From Ciceribacter lividus (GTDB lineage: Bacteria; Pseudomonadota; Alphaproteobacteria; Rhizobiales; Rhizobiaceae): a stretch of DNA of 64,000 bases. The position numbers and the translations under genes were made by a program. The stretch covers positions 124,001-188,000 of the forward strand of contig NZ_QPIX01000009.1 in assembly GCF_003337715.1 (NCBI RefSeq), read 5' to 3'. Under the pieces are notes generated by a model. The model was not told the DNA's origin, ran no database searches, and saw only the letters and a list, made by a program, of their open reading frames with translations. Below, piece by piece: positions 10,073 to 20,006 of this stretch (positions within the stretch are counted from its first letter, which is position 1; every line of letters begins with the position of its first letter).

Positions 10073-10960
10073 ATGGTCGTCACTTCTGTTTCCCCTCATG
10101 CCCTGGCACACAAGGTCGAGGAGCATCACCGTACGCGTTTCGGTTTCATGCTGGGCACAGCGGCCATGGTTGCAGCTCTCGGGCTTTCGGGCTGCCAGTC
10201 GACTTCGACGACGAGCGACATGATCCGCATCGACCGGGCGCAGGGGTCGGAAGAGAACATCGCCTCGCTTTCGGCCGTTATCGCCGCCAATCCGCAAGAT
10301 CCCGAAGGCTATAACGTCCGCGGCTCCGCCTATGGCCGCGCCGGCGAATTCCGCAGGGCCGTCGACGACTTCAACACCGCGCTGAAACTCAACCCGAATT
10401 TCTACCAGGCCTATGCCAACCGCGCGCTCGTGCTGCGTAACATGGGCAAGCCGGTGGAAGCGGCGAACGACTACAGTGCGGCACTGCGCATCAACCCGAG
10501 CTACGACGTCGCCTATATCGGCCGCGGCAACATCTATCGGCAGGCAGGCCGAATCGACGAGGCCTTCAGCGATTTCAACCGCGCCATCGAACTCGACACC
10601 ACCGACGGGCGCGCCTACCACAATCGCGGCCTGATCTACCAGCTCCGTGGTCAGCACGACAAGGCGATCGACGACTTCTCCAAGGCCATCTCGCTGTCGC
10701 CCAATTCGCCCGAGCCGCACAACGGTCGGGGCATCTCCTATCTGGCATTGAACAACGACGACAACGCTTTCGCCGACTTCAACCATGCGATCGAGCTCAA
10801 TCCGAAGCTCGCAGAATCCTGGGCCAACCAGGCGCTGGTCTACGAGCGGCGGGGCGACAAGGCCCGCGCGGCGAAATCCTTCGCGCACGCGCTGTCCCTC
10901 GACCCGAAGTACAAGCCGGCCGCCGACGGCCTCGCCCGCACGCGCGGCGCGTCGAGCTGA
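10073..10960 (+). CDS. TPR-repeat lipoprotein
   Basis: A 295-residue protein with a hydrophobic stretch ending in the lipobox LSGC (Cys41), so it is probably lipidated and held in the cell envelope. The rest is a run of about six tetratricopeptide repeats, each with the A/G-Y-NRG pattern (for example GYNVRGSAYGRAGE near residue 80 and AYHNRGLIYQLRGQ near 182). Such NlpI-like TPR lipoproteins act as scaffolds for envelope enzymes. The n-region before the hydrophobic core is long (about 25 residues), so a downstream start is possible. Partners are not identifiable here. Confidence 0.85.
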   Translation: MVVTSVSPHALAHKVEEHHRTRFGFMLGTAAMVAALGLSGCQSTSTTSDMIRIDRAQGSEENIASLSAVIAANPQDPEGYNVRGSAYGRAGEFRRAVDDFNTALKLNPNFYQAYANRALVLRNMGKPVEAANDYSAALRINPSYDVAYIGRGNIYRQAGRIDEAFSDFNRAIELDTTDGRAYHNRGLIYQLRGQHDKAIDDFSKAISLSPNSPEPHNGRGISYLALNNDDNAFADFNHAIELNPKLAESWANQALVYERRGDKARAAKSFAHALSLDPKYKPAADGLARTRGASS

Positions 10961-11123
10961 CCTGCAGGGGCCGCCGAGCCCCTCCCCCATTTTCGATCAC
11001 AAAAGCGCCGGCCGCCGGCGAGTTCGGCTTCGCCGTGATGTCGGCGGAGACGACCGCCTCGACAAAAAGAGAAGGCCCCACAGAGCGGAGCCTTGCAAGC
11101 TGTGGCAGAAGGCCGGTCCGGCC

Positions 11124-11348
11124 TCAGCGCAACAGGTAGATGCCGGCGATCGTGAGAACGACGAAAAGGACCAGGCCGCCGAAGAAGCCGGCCGCAGTGA
11201 AGAAGCCCGCGGCCATCGCGATCATCAGCGCTACGAGCACGACGGTGCCGTATTTCGCGCCGGCGATGAAGAGACCATAGGTCTTCTCGTGTTCGGCATA
11301 GTTCATCGATGCGCCGGTTTCGACGGGTCCGGTGTGGTGTTCGCTCAT
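11124..11348 (-). CDS. aa3-type cytochrome c oxidase subunit IV
   Basis: A 74-residue membrane protein beginning MSEHHTGPVETG, chosen because this short polar N-terminus before MNYAEHEKTY is typical of the bacterial subunit IV family (PF07835-type). One long hydrophobic segment or hairpin fills residues 30-74. The family is a peripheral structural subunit of aa3-type oxidases in alphaproteobacteria. It is encoded alone, away from the coxBAC genes, as is common. A longer in-frame start at 11393 is less likely. Confidence 0.82.
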   Translation of the reverse strand: MSEHHTGPVETGASMNYAEHEKTYGLFIAGAKYGTVVLVALMIAMAAGFFTAAGFFGGLVLFVVLTIAGIYLLR

Positions 11349-11500
11349 GATCTGTCTCCCCTTGAGGCGGCCGCGATTGCTGGTCGATGACACCGCCCGG
11401 CGGCGACGCTATTGCCGCGGCGCGATCCATCGCTCTTCCCTTCCGTCCGACTTATACCAAGCCCGCGGGAAGTGCAATCGGCTCGCAACTGGCGTTCAGG

Positions 11501-12262
11501 TCAAAAGTGGACGCCGCTGACCGCTCCCTGAATGTGTCCCTCCGCCACCAGCCGCGCCGACGGGCGGATGGTGAGCGGCGGCAGGCAGGCCCCGCTGTGC
11601 CGCGCGAACATCAGCCGCCGCTCGTGCTCGCCGGAATCGAAGAAGGGATAGCGCGTGAGCAGCTTTGCGCCCGTCTTGTGCGTGTCGGTCGCGAGAAGGT
11701 TCAGTTCGAGCCCGTAGATCTCGGTCATGCGCCGCTCGATGATGGTATCCGCATAGAACACCCGCTTGTAGAAAGCCGAATGCGCGGGGCGCACGTGCTG
11801 CAGCACTCGATCGGCCTTGAAATAGGCGGCAGCGACGATGCTTGGCCGCAACGTGATGTAGGGAATGACGGGGAGTTCCGCAGCCACCTGCGGATCGGCG
11901 GCGAAGCGCGCCGGGTCGATGAGCGTCAGTCCCGCATCGAGAAAATCGTCGATCGCATCCGGAAAGACGCCCGAGGACTGGCAGACCGGATGATCGGGCG
12001 TGACGTAGTGCAGCCGGATCGTGCTCACCAGTTCCTCGAAGTAGTAGACGCCGAAGACGTAGGCATGATCATCGAAGTCGATGTCGTCGAGCAGCCTGGC
12101 GCCACCGACGGGCAAGACATCGGCCGCCTTGTAGGCGCGGTAGCGCAGGCGTTCGATGTCCCTGAAATCCTCCGCGCATTCGATCCGCCGGTATTCGACA
12201 TGGTCGAGAAGCTGCATCAGTCGTCCGGAAAAGCTGTCCTCGACGGAGACATGTACATTCAT
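11501..12262 (-). CDS. FeeM-like N-acyl amino acid synthase (GNAT/autoinducer-synthase fold)
   Basis: A 253-residue protein with features of the N-acyl amino acid synthase (FeeM) branch of the acyl-ACP-dependent acyltransferases related to LuxI. The segment ERLRYRAYKAADVLP (about residues 39-53) corresponds to the conserved xxLRYxVYxxE/D motif, followed by DDHAYVFGVYYFEELVSTIRLH with the usual strand-turn-strand and Arg. RRMTEIYGLELNLLATDTHK near residue 180 is shared with FeeM-like proteins. The family joins a fatty acyl chain from acyl-ACP to an amino acid, giving lipids or signals. A perfect CtrA-type site lies 16 bases upstream of the ATG. Product and signalling role are inferences. Confidence 0.65.
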   Translation of the reverse strand: MNVHVSVEDSFSGRLMQLLDHVEYRRIECAEDFRDIERLRYRAYKAADVLPVGGARLLDDIDFDDHAYVFGVYYFEELVSTIRLHYVTPDHPVCQSSGVFPDAIDDFLDAGLTLIDPARFAADPQVAAELPVIPYITLRPSIVAAAYFKADRVLQHVRPAHSAFYKRVFYADTIIERRMTEIYGLELNLLATDTHKTGAKLLTRYPFFDSGEHERRLMFARHSGACLPPLTIRPSARLVAEGHIQGAVSGVHF

Positions 12263-12277
12263 CTGGAAAACTCTCGG

Positions 12278-12293
12278 TTAACGTTTCATTAAC
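12278..12293 (-). promoter_or_regulatory. CtrA-type binding site upstream of the FeeM-like gene
   Basis: TTAACGTTTCATTAAC fits the CtrA consensus TTAA-N7-TTAAC, and because of its symmetry (GGTTAA...TTAACC) it matches on both strands. It lies 16-31 bases before the ATG at 12262. CtrA is the cell-cycle response regulator of alphaproteobacteria. Binding is predicted from sequence only. Confidence 0.6.
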
Positions 12294-12446
12294 CAAAGAA
12301 TAGCAGTCGACTGCGATTTTCACAGTCTCACCCGCAAAAGCGCGTAATTTAACGGAAATTATGGTTAACGGCACACAAGAAGGCGCCGACCATGCCCCAG
12401 GTCAGGTCAAAAACCCATAAATTTATACTGGATTATACTTTATAAC

Positions 12447-14786
12447 TTACTTTTCGACGTAGGCAGTACCGAGACCCGGCGTCGCCCTGGCGGTCATCTC
12501 GGCGCGTTCCGCCAGCAGGCCGACGGTTTCCGCAGCGACCGGCATCGAGTAGACATAGCCCTGGATCAGATCGGCACACTCGTATTTCCGCAGCAGCGCG
12601 AGCTGCTCCTCCGTCTCGACGCCCTCTATGACGATCTGGAGGCCGAGCTGACGGGACATCGTCACGATGCCGCGAAGCAGGCGGAAACGGCGGGCATCCT
12701 CGGAAATGTCGAGGACGAAGGAGCGATCGATCTTCACGACATCGACCGGCAGCGTATCGAGATAGCTGAGGCTCGAGAAACCAGTGCCGAAATCGTCGAT
12801 GGCGATCGTGATTCCTTGCGTGCGCAACTGCTCGAGGATGAGCCGCACATTGGCCACTTCCTCGACGAGGCTTCCTTCCGTGACTTCGAGATGAAGCCTC
12901 TCGGGCGCGAGACCGGTCTCCTTCAGCGCCTCCATGACGATCTGGATGATCGCTTCGTTGCGCAGGTCGTGCTCGGAAAGATTGACGGATACGCTGATGT
13001 AGGATGGCCATGCCACACAATCGCGACAAGCCTGGACGATCATGAAGCGGGTAATGTCGGAGACGATCCCCATCTCCTCGGCGATATGGATGAAGACGTC
13101 GGGCGGAATTGCTCCGCGTTCCGGATGGGTCCAGCGCGACAGCGCCTCGCAACAGTCGATACGGGAGCCGTCGAGCCTGTACATGGGCTGGTAGACGACA
13201 CCGAGGGAGCCAGCCGCCACGGCCGCCGCGAGATCAGTCTTCAGGCGTTGTCTTTCCACGTAACGCGCATCCATCTCCTGCTCAAAGACGGTGAACACTC
13301 CCTTGCCGCGGGATTTCGACTCGTAAAGCGCCAGGTCGGCCTTGATCTGCCATTCCTCCATCCGAAGGTCGGAACTGTCCACGATCACACAGCCGGCACT
13401 GAACGACACCGGCATCGTCGTGCCCTCGACCTCGTAATCGGCGCTCGCCGCGGCATGGAGGTTGCGCATTCGCGCCTCGAGGTCCGTATCCCTCGCGACG
13501 TTCGGGAAGAACAGGGCAAAGTGATCCCCGACGAGATGACCGACGAGCGCCTCCCGACCGGCAAGCGCCAGCAGACGGTTCGCGATCGCCACCAGCAGCC
13601 TGTCGCCTGCGAGATGTCCGCGCATGTCGTTGACGTGCTTCAGCTCTGCCACGTCGAGGACCATGAAGCCTACTTCGCCCGGCTGGCGACGCCTGGCGAG
13701 CTCGTCCTTCACCAGTTCGGAGAAGTAGTTGCGATGGGGAAGTCCCGTCAGGGCGTCGAAGCGAACCATGTGCAGGATCTTCCGGTCGGCACGCACCCTT
13801 GCGGTGACGTCCTCGAAGATCAGCACGACGCCGCCTTCCGGCCGGCGCGTGGCGGAGAATTCGAGGATCATGTCCTCGGAAAACTGCATGACGGCGCGCG
13901 AGATCGTCCCGTCCGTCAGTTGTGAAAGCTGCTTCTGGATCAGCCCGGGCATGGAGCCGTCGACGAAGGCGTGGCGCGTGCCGTAGCGCAGGACGACGTC
14001 GAGATCGCAATTCTTGAGCTGGGTCAGGTCTCCGAGGTGAAGGAGTTCGCAGGCCTTGCGGTTGATGACCTCGATACGGTTGTCCGGATCCAGCATCAGG
14101 AGCCCGTGCGTCATGTTGTTCAGTGCCGTGTCGAAACTGCCGGCGATCTTCTTCATCTCCTGCGAGGCGACCACGTTCTCGTAGAGAAACTCACGCACGC
14201 CGGTCGCCATCGACTGCGTCGTGAGCATGAAGGGGATCAGCATGATCGACAGCAGCAGCTTGTAAGGGTCGTCGGCGAACAGCGCCGCGACGATGATCGG
14301 CAGGCAGGCGGCCATGGTCTGGAGGCTAACAGCGAGGCGCGATCCGTAGTTGCGTCCTACCACTGAAACCATGGAAGCCATGGTGACGGCCACGCAGGCC
14401 AGTTCCACGAAGGTGTCCTCGAAGAAGAGTATGGCATAGCCGCAGCCGATGCCCAGGATCGCTGCCGTCGACGCCGCTCCAATGACATACCGATGCTCCC
14501 AGCGGGCGATCTCCTGACGGCTCCACAGGGACTTGTCGGCCTTGCTGAAGCGGGCGAAGAGCCTGATCCGGTGGGCGAAGACGAGGAGGAAGGCGAGCGA
14601 CAGGCCGATATAAAAGAAGTCCCTCGTCTTATGATAGACGGCCATATAGGTGAGGATGTGAGCGACCATGCCGACGAAGAGCGTCCGGCGGTTGCCGAAC
14701 AGGGACTCGACGAAGGACAGATAGACGTCCGTCGGCACAGCTGCACTTCGAGCCTTCATCCAGGGAGCCTCCTCCGCGACGGGCAC
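12447..14786 (-). CDS. Membrane-bound PAS-GGDEF-EAL protein, probable c-di-GMP phosphodiesterase
   Basis: A 779-residue protein with hydrophobic segments in about the first 210 residues, a PAS-like segment (about 235-340, GLLMLDPDNRIEVINRKA), a GGDEF domain and a C-terminal EAL domain. The GGDEF signature is degenerate (LVGDHF), so cyclase activity is unlikely. The EAL domain keeps its key residues: CEALSRW, SVNLS, LEVTEGSLVEE, IDDFGTGFSSLSYL, VKIDRSF and IEGVET. It should therefore hydrolyse c-di-GMP, with the GGDEF part perhaps serving as a GTP sensor. A second ATG at 14759 (MKARSAAVP) is a possible start. Confidence 0.88.
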   Translation of the reverse strand: MPVAEEAPWMKARSAAVPTDVYLSFVESLFGNRRTLFVGMVAHILTYMAVYHKTRDFFYIGLSLAFLLVFAHRIRLFARFSKADKSLWSRQEIARWEHRYVIGAASTAAILGIGCGYAILFFEDTFVELACVAVTMASMVSVVGRNYGSRLAVSLQTMAACLPIIVAALFADDPYKLLLSIMLIPFMLTTQSMATGVREFLYENVVASQEMKKIAGSFDTALNNMTHGLLMLDPDNRIEVINRKACELLHLGDLTQLKNCDLDVVLRYGTRHAFVDGSMPGLIQKQLSQLTDGTISRAVMQFSEDMILEFSATRRPEGGVVLIFEDVTARVRADRKILHMVRFDALTGLPHRNYFSELVKDELARRRQPGEVGFMVLDVAELKHVNDMRGHLAGDRLLVAIANRLLALAGREALVGHLVGDHFALFFPNVARDTDLEARMRNLHAAASADYEVEGTTMPVSFSAGCVIVDSSDLRMEEWQIKADLALYESKSRGKGVFTVFEQEMDARYVERQRLKTDLAAAVAAGSLGVVYQPMYRLDGSRIDCCEALSRWTHPERGAIPPDVFIHIAEEMGIVSDITRFMIVQACRDCVAWPSYISVSVNLSEHDLRNEAIIQIVMEALKETGLAPERLHLEVTEGSLVEEVANVRLILEQLRTQGITIAIDDFGTGFSSLSYLDTLPVDVVKIDRSFVLDISEDARRFRLLRGIVTMSRQLGLQIVIEGVETEEQLALLRKYECADLIQGYVYSMPVAAETVGLLAERAEMTARATPGLGTAYVEK

Positions 14787-15305
14787 GGTATAAAGAAGAA
14801 ATTAAGATTTGATTGCGCAAGTACGAACGAATCTCCGCAATCCGGTACCCGTCGAGCACTGCCCCCTGGCAAATCCGGCCGCCGGCCGACGACATGCGGC
14901 AAGACCCCGGGAAAGGCCGCCAAGCCGCGGCTACCCCTCGAATATTATAGAAACCACTTTAGCCTTTAGTCTAAATTTCAGACGGCGGATCAAACCGCGT
15001 CCGCATTATATCAACAGTCACTAATCAATGACCAAATTCCCTGATCCACGGATCGAACTGTGCCATATCGGCCCGAGACTGTATAGATCGCCAGAATTCC
15101 GGACGATTTGACGAGGATCAACGCCGTTGCCGGGCGAGGACCGCGCCACGGGTGCGGCTGCGGACGAGTCACGCCCCGGGCCGTTGACTTGCCGGCACCG
15201 CCAGCGGGCACCTGCCCTTCTTCGCCGAGGCCTAATGATGCCGCGGTTGCGCCATCCTCACCCTTGCTCTATGGGAAACTACGGGTTTTAGGGAGAAAAA
15301 CCGAT
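14787..15305. other. Intergenic region between divergent EAL and TRAP genes
   Basis: This 519-base stretch holds no convincing gene. An AT-richer block at about 14940-15020 contains the 11-base palindrome TTTAGTCTAAA (14965-14975). From 15108 the frame is open into the TRAP small permease, but that 66-codon extension has no membrane-protein or signal character, so I treat it as untranslated. A GGGAG ribosome-binding site precedes the ATG at 15306. Confidence 0.5.
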
Positions 15306-15851
15306 ATGTCATTACTATTGGCGATCAGCCGTTTGATCGACGCGATCAACGGTGCAATCGGACGCTGGGTGTCGTGGCTGTTGCTCGCCGCCGTCCTCAT
15401 CAGTGCAGGCAACGCAGTCGTCCGCAAGATGTTCGACATCTCGTCGAACGCCTGGCTCGAGCTGCAGTGGTATCTCTACGGAACGGTGTTCATGCTCGCA
15501 GCCGCCTATGCCCTGCTCAAGAACGAGCATATCCGCATCGACATCATTTCCGGCGGGTGGAGCAGACGGACACGCAACTGGATCGACCTGATCCTACACA
15601 CCATCTTCCTCGTTCCCTTCTCCTTCCTGATGACATGGCTCGCCTGGCCGTGGTTCTGGAACTCCTACAAAATCGGGGAGATATCCTCGAGCGCAGGAGG
15701 CCTGATCGTCTGGCCGGCGAAAGCCGCCATTCTCGTCGGCTTTCTCCTCCTGAGCGCCCAGGCAGTGTCCGAGATCATCAAGCGCGCGGCGATCGTGTTC
15801 GGCTACCTCAAGGACCCGTCCGAAGACAGCCTCGAAGTGACGGGACACTGA
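15306..15851 (+). CDS. dctQ: TRAP transporter small permease (DctQ type)
   Basis: A 181-residue membrane protein with four hydrophobic helices, the architecture of the TRAP small subunit. The motif WLELQWYLYGTVFMLAAAYALLKNEHIRID is cited by its core LLKNEHIRID (about residues 73-82), diagnostic for the family. The ATG at 15306 was chosen over an in-frame one at 15108 because it has GGGAG upstream and starts just before the first helix. The large permease follows after 1 base. It forms the membrane complex of a secondary solute importer driven by a sodium gradient. Confidence 0.92.
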   Translation: MSLLLAISRLIDAINGAIGRWVSWLLLAAVLISAGNAVVRKMFDISSNAWLELQWYLYGTVFMLAAAYALLKNEHIRIDIISGGWSRRTRNWIDLILHTIFLVPFSFLMTWLAWPWFWNSYKIGEISSSAGGLIVWPAKAAILVGFLLLSAQAVSEIIKRAAIVFGYLKDPSEDSLEVTGH

Positions 15852-15852
15852 C

Positions 15853-17691
15853 ATGATCGATTTCATCGCACACAATCTCGCCCCGATCATGTTCACCTCG
15901 GTGATGCTGCTGCTGCTGCTCGGCTATCCCGTGGCCTTCACCCTTGCAGCCGGCGGCCTGATCTACTTCGCGGTCGGCGTCGAACTCTCGGCAATCTCGC
16001 CGGAGATCCGACTGTTCTGGCCGCTCCTGCAGTCCCACCCGGACCGCATTTACGGCGTGATGTACAACGACACGCTGCTGGCCATCCCGTTCTTCACCTT
16101 CATGGGCCTGATCCTCGAACGGTCGAGGATGGCCGAAGACCTGCTCGATACCATCGGCCAGTTGTTCGGACCGATCCGCGGCGGCCTCGCCTACGCTGTC
16201 ATCCTCGTCGGTGCCCTGCTCGGAGCCACCACCGGCGTCGTCGCTGCCTCTGTCATGGCGATGGGCCTGATCTCCCTGCCGATCATGCTGCGCTACAACT
16301 ACAATCGCCCGCTGGTCGCCGGCACCATCGCCGCATCGGGCACGCTGGCACAGATCGTTCCGCCCTCGCTTGTCCTGATCGTGATGGCCGACCAGCTCGG
16401 CCGTTCGGTGGGCGACATGTATGTCGGCGCACTCTATCCGGCTATCCTGATCGTCGGCGCTTACTGCGCCTACATATTCTTGATCTCGCTGATCCGCCCC
16501 AAATGGGCCCCCGCCCTGCCGCTCGAGGCCCGCACCCTCGGCGGCGGTGTCACTTCGCTGGCGGCGATGATCGCCGTGGCGGCGGCCCTCTATTTCATCG
16601 GGCACAAATACCTGTTCACCGGCATCGCAAGCCCTGAATGGCGCCTCGTTGCAGCCCTCGCCTTCGGCGTGTTTGCCGCCTATCTCGTCGCACTCGCCAA
16701 CCGGCAGTTCAGCCTCAATATCATCTCCCGGCTCGCACAGCAGGTCATCATCGTCCTCATCCCGCCGCTGGCGCTGATCTTCCTGGTGCTCGGCACGATC
16801 TTCCTCGGCATCGCGACACCGACCGAAGGCGGCGCCATGGGCGCGACAGGCGCACTCATCATGGCCGCCCTCAAGGGACGCCTCTCGCTCGCGACGCTCA
16901 AGCACTCTCTCGATGCCACGACGAAGCTCTCCGCCTTCGTGATGATGATCCTCATCGGCGCCCGCGTCTTCGGCCTCACCTTCTACGGCATCAACGGCAA
17001 TGTCTGGATCGAGGAACTGCTGACGGCACTTCCGGGCGGCGAATACGGCTTCCTGGTCGTCGTCACGATCATCGTGTTCATCCTCGGCTGTTTCATCGAC
17101 TTCTTCGAGATCGCTTTCATCATGGTGCCGCTCTTGGCGCCGGTCGCGGAGAAGCTCGGCATCGACCTCGTCTGGTTCGGCGTCATCCTCGGCATCAACC
17201 TGCAGACATCCTTCCTCACGCCGCCGTTCGGCTTCTCGCTCTTCTACCTGCGCTCCATCGCGCCGGCGGGACGCTGGAAGGACGAGGTGACCGGAAAGGT
17301 GATGGATGGCATGAAGACGCTCGACATCTACAAGGGCGTCCTGCCGTACATCGTGATCCAGTTCGTGATGATCATCGTGGTGATCGCCTTCCCCGGCTTG
17401 GTCATGCGCTACAAGGCGGGTGTGGAAACGATCAACCCTGCGGACGTCAAGATCGAGGTTCCGGGCTTTGGCCAGGGCGGGGGCATGTCCCTGCCGCCGC
17501 TCGGCCAGGACGGCGGAACCGGTGCGCCGAACTTCGGCCTGCCGCCACTCGGCGGCACGGGTTCACAAGCACCTTCGATGGGTCTGCCGCCGCTCAATCT
17601 CGGTGGTGAGCAGCCGGCACCCGCTCCGGCTCCGGCACCGGGCGCTGGCAGCCCCGGCATGGACCTGAGCCAGCCTCCGGTCATCAAGTAA
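15853..17691 (+). CDS. dctM: TRAP transporter large permease (DctM type) with Pro/Gly-rich tail
   Basis: A 612-residue polytopic membrane protein. Typical DctM blocks include LLLLGYPVAFTLA near residue 18, GALLGATTGVVAAS near 120, GTLAQIVPPSLVLIVMADQLG near 164 (core AQIVPPSLVLIV) and LGIATPTEGGAMG near 318. It catalyses sodium-coupled uptake of the solute delivered by the periplasmic binding protein. From about residue 532 a soluble tail rich in Pro, Gly and Ala carries three copies of an xLPPL motif (SLPPLG, GLPPLG, GLPPLN) and an APAPAPAP run; this is not part of the transport domain. Confidence 0.92.
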   Translation: MIDFIAHNLAPIMFTSVMLLLLLGYPVAFTLAAGGLIYFAVGVELSAISPEIRLFWPLLQSHPDRIYGVMYNDTLLAIPFFTFMGLILERSRMAEDLLDTIGQLFGPIRGGLAYAVILVGALLGATTGVVAASVMAMGLISLPIMLRYNYNRPLVAGTIAASGTLAQIVPPSLVLIVMADQLGRSVGDMYVGALYPAILIVGAYCAYIFLISLIRPKWAPALPLEARTLGGGVTSLAAMIAVAAALYFIGHKYLFTGIASPEWRLVAALAFGVFAAYLVALANRQFSLNIISRLAQQVIIVLIPPLALIFLVLGTIFLGIATPTEGGAMGATGALIMAALKGRLSLATLKHSLDATTKLSAFVMMILIGARVFGLTFYGINGNVWIEELLTALPGGEYGFLVVVTIIVFILGCFIDFFEIAFIMVPLLAPVAEKLGIDLVWFGVILGINLQTSFLTPPFGFSLFYLRSIAPAGRWKDEVTGKVMDGMKTLDIYKGVLPYIVIQFVMIIVVIAFPGLVMRYKAGVETINPADVKIEVPGFGQGGGMSLPPLGQDGGTGAPNFGLPPLGGTGSQAPSMGLPPLNLGGEQPAPAPAPAPGAGSPGMDLSQPPVIK

Positions 17692-17702
17692 GCCAACGAG
17701 CA

Positions 17703-17730
17703 ACGGCGCCCGCGAGGCGCCGTTTCTTTT
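17703..17730 (+). terminator. Intrinsic terminator of the TRAP permease genes
   Basis: ACGGCGCC and GGCGCCGT pair over a CGCGA loop, followed by TTCTTTT, 11 bases after the dctM stop. Confidence 0.85.
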
Positions 17731-17760
17731 GACACATCTCCGGCCTCGCTTATCCTCACG

Positions 17761-17794
17761 ACAAAAAGAAGAGCCCCGGGATCGCTCCCGGGGC
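17761..17794 (-). terminator. Intrinsic terminator of the TRAP binding-protein gene
   Basis: On the minus strand GCCCCGGGA pairs with TCCCGGGGC, followed by TCTTCTTTTTGT. It lies between convergent dctM and dctP and faces dctP. Confidence 0.85.
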
Positions 17795-17821
17795 CCGACC
17801 TGTGACCGTGCTGACCGAAGC

Positions 17822-18973
<1,152 letters not shown>

Positions 18974-19227
18974 TCACCCGCCCAGCAGCAGTCCCAGCGA
19001 GATAACCATTTTGGGTGAACCCTTTCAAGCGCTTGGGCAATATTCTTTCGGCCTATAACGATTGCCTGTTCCGACAATCTCGCCCCAGCTCGGAAATGCT
19101 GGGCATTTCCTGCCTCCACCCATCTCTTTTGGCGGGTTCCTGCCCCGCAACGGCTGTGGAAAGACTATTGACTTCCGCAGCCGGAGCACGGCAGAAATCG
19201 CACATCCCGCCGCATCTTCCGGAGCCC

Positions 19228-19992
19228 ATGATGCCGAAGCCGATCATCGCCATTCCCGCCGACATCCGGGAGTTCGACGGCACCCTCTGGCATGCGGCAC
19301 AGAATCAGTATGTCCGCGCGGCACTCAAGGTCGCCGACGTGATGTCGTTCATCATTCCCGCCTTCGAGGAAGGCAACGACACGGACGCGCTGCTCGACCG
19401 TGTGGACGGCCTGCTCGTCTCCGGCTCGGCGACGAATGTGCATCCCTCCCTCTACGGTGCCGAGGCGAAAGAGAGCGACGGGCCTTTCGACCCGGCACGC
19501 GACGCGACGACACTGCCGCTCATTCGCCGGGCGCTCGAGCGCGGCATTCCGCTTCTGGCGATCTGCCGCGGCATACAGGAGCTCAACGTGGCACTCGGCG
19601 GCACGCTCGCAACCGAGATCCACGAGCAGCCCGGCATCTGGGACCATCGCAAGCCGGCGGACGTGGAGCGGGATGTCGCGTTCTCGATCCGTCAGGATGT
19701 GATCGTTGCGGAAGGGTCCTGCATTGCCCGCTATCTCGGCGCCGGCAAGGTCAAGGTCAACTCGCTGCATCGCCAGGCGATCTCGAAGACGGCCCCGGGA
19801 CTGCAGGTGGAAGCCGTGGCGGAAGACGGCACGATCGAGGCCGTTTCCGTGATCGGCGCGCGCGGATTTGCCGTCGGCGTGCAATGGCATCCGGAGTACT
19901 GGGCAGAAACCGACAAACCCTCCCGCGCCCTCTTCGAGGCATTTGGCGAGGCCGTGCGCACGTATGCGAGCGCCCGGGCGCTCACGGCGTGA
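19228..19992 (+). CDS. Gamma-glutamyl-gamma-aminobutyrate hydrolase-like class I glutamine amidotransferase
   Basis: A 254-residue peptidase C26 protein. The nucleophile elbow is AICRGIQELNVALGG (Cys near residue 112), and the catalytic His lies in GVQWHPEY near 219; VNSLHRQAI is another PuuD block. Family members release glutamate from gamma-Glu-GABA in putrescine breakdown or act on similar gamma-glutamyl amides. The ATG at 19228 (second of two adjacent Met codons follows) begins exactly at the conserved PKPIIAIPAD strand; a long in-frame extension upstream is not supported. Substrate is uncertain because no other puu genes are adjacent. Confidence 0.85.
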   Translation: MMPKPIIAIPADIREFDGTLWHAAQNQYVRAALKVADVMSFIIPAFEEGNDTDALLDRVDGLLVSGSATNVHPSLYGAEAKESDGPFDPARDATTLPLIRRALERGIPLLAICRGIQELNVALGGTLATEIHEQPGIWDHRKPADVERDVAFSIRQDVIVAEGSCIARYLGAGKVKVNSLHRQAISKTAPGLQVEAVAEDGTIEAVSVIGARGFAVGVQWHPEYWAETDKPSRALFEAFGEAVRTYASARALTA

Positions 19993-20006
19993 GGCGATAG
20001 AGACCG

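Noticed and set aside
11501..12262. LuxI-type acyl-homoserine-lactone synthase
   Set aside because: The fold is related, but the protein lacks clear LuxI signatures around the catalytic Glu/Arg pattern, no luxR gene is adjacent, and the C-terminal blocks look FeeM-like.
12447..14786. Active diguanylate cyclase
   Set aside because: The GGDEF signature is degenerate (LVGDHF), so only the EAL activity is proposed.
15108..15305. N-terminal extension of the TRAP small permease
   Set aside because: The 66 in-frame codons have no signal or helix and no ribosome-binding site; the ATG at 15306 has GGGAG and begins the family domain.
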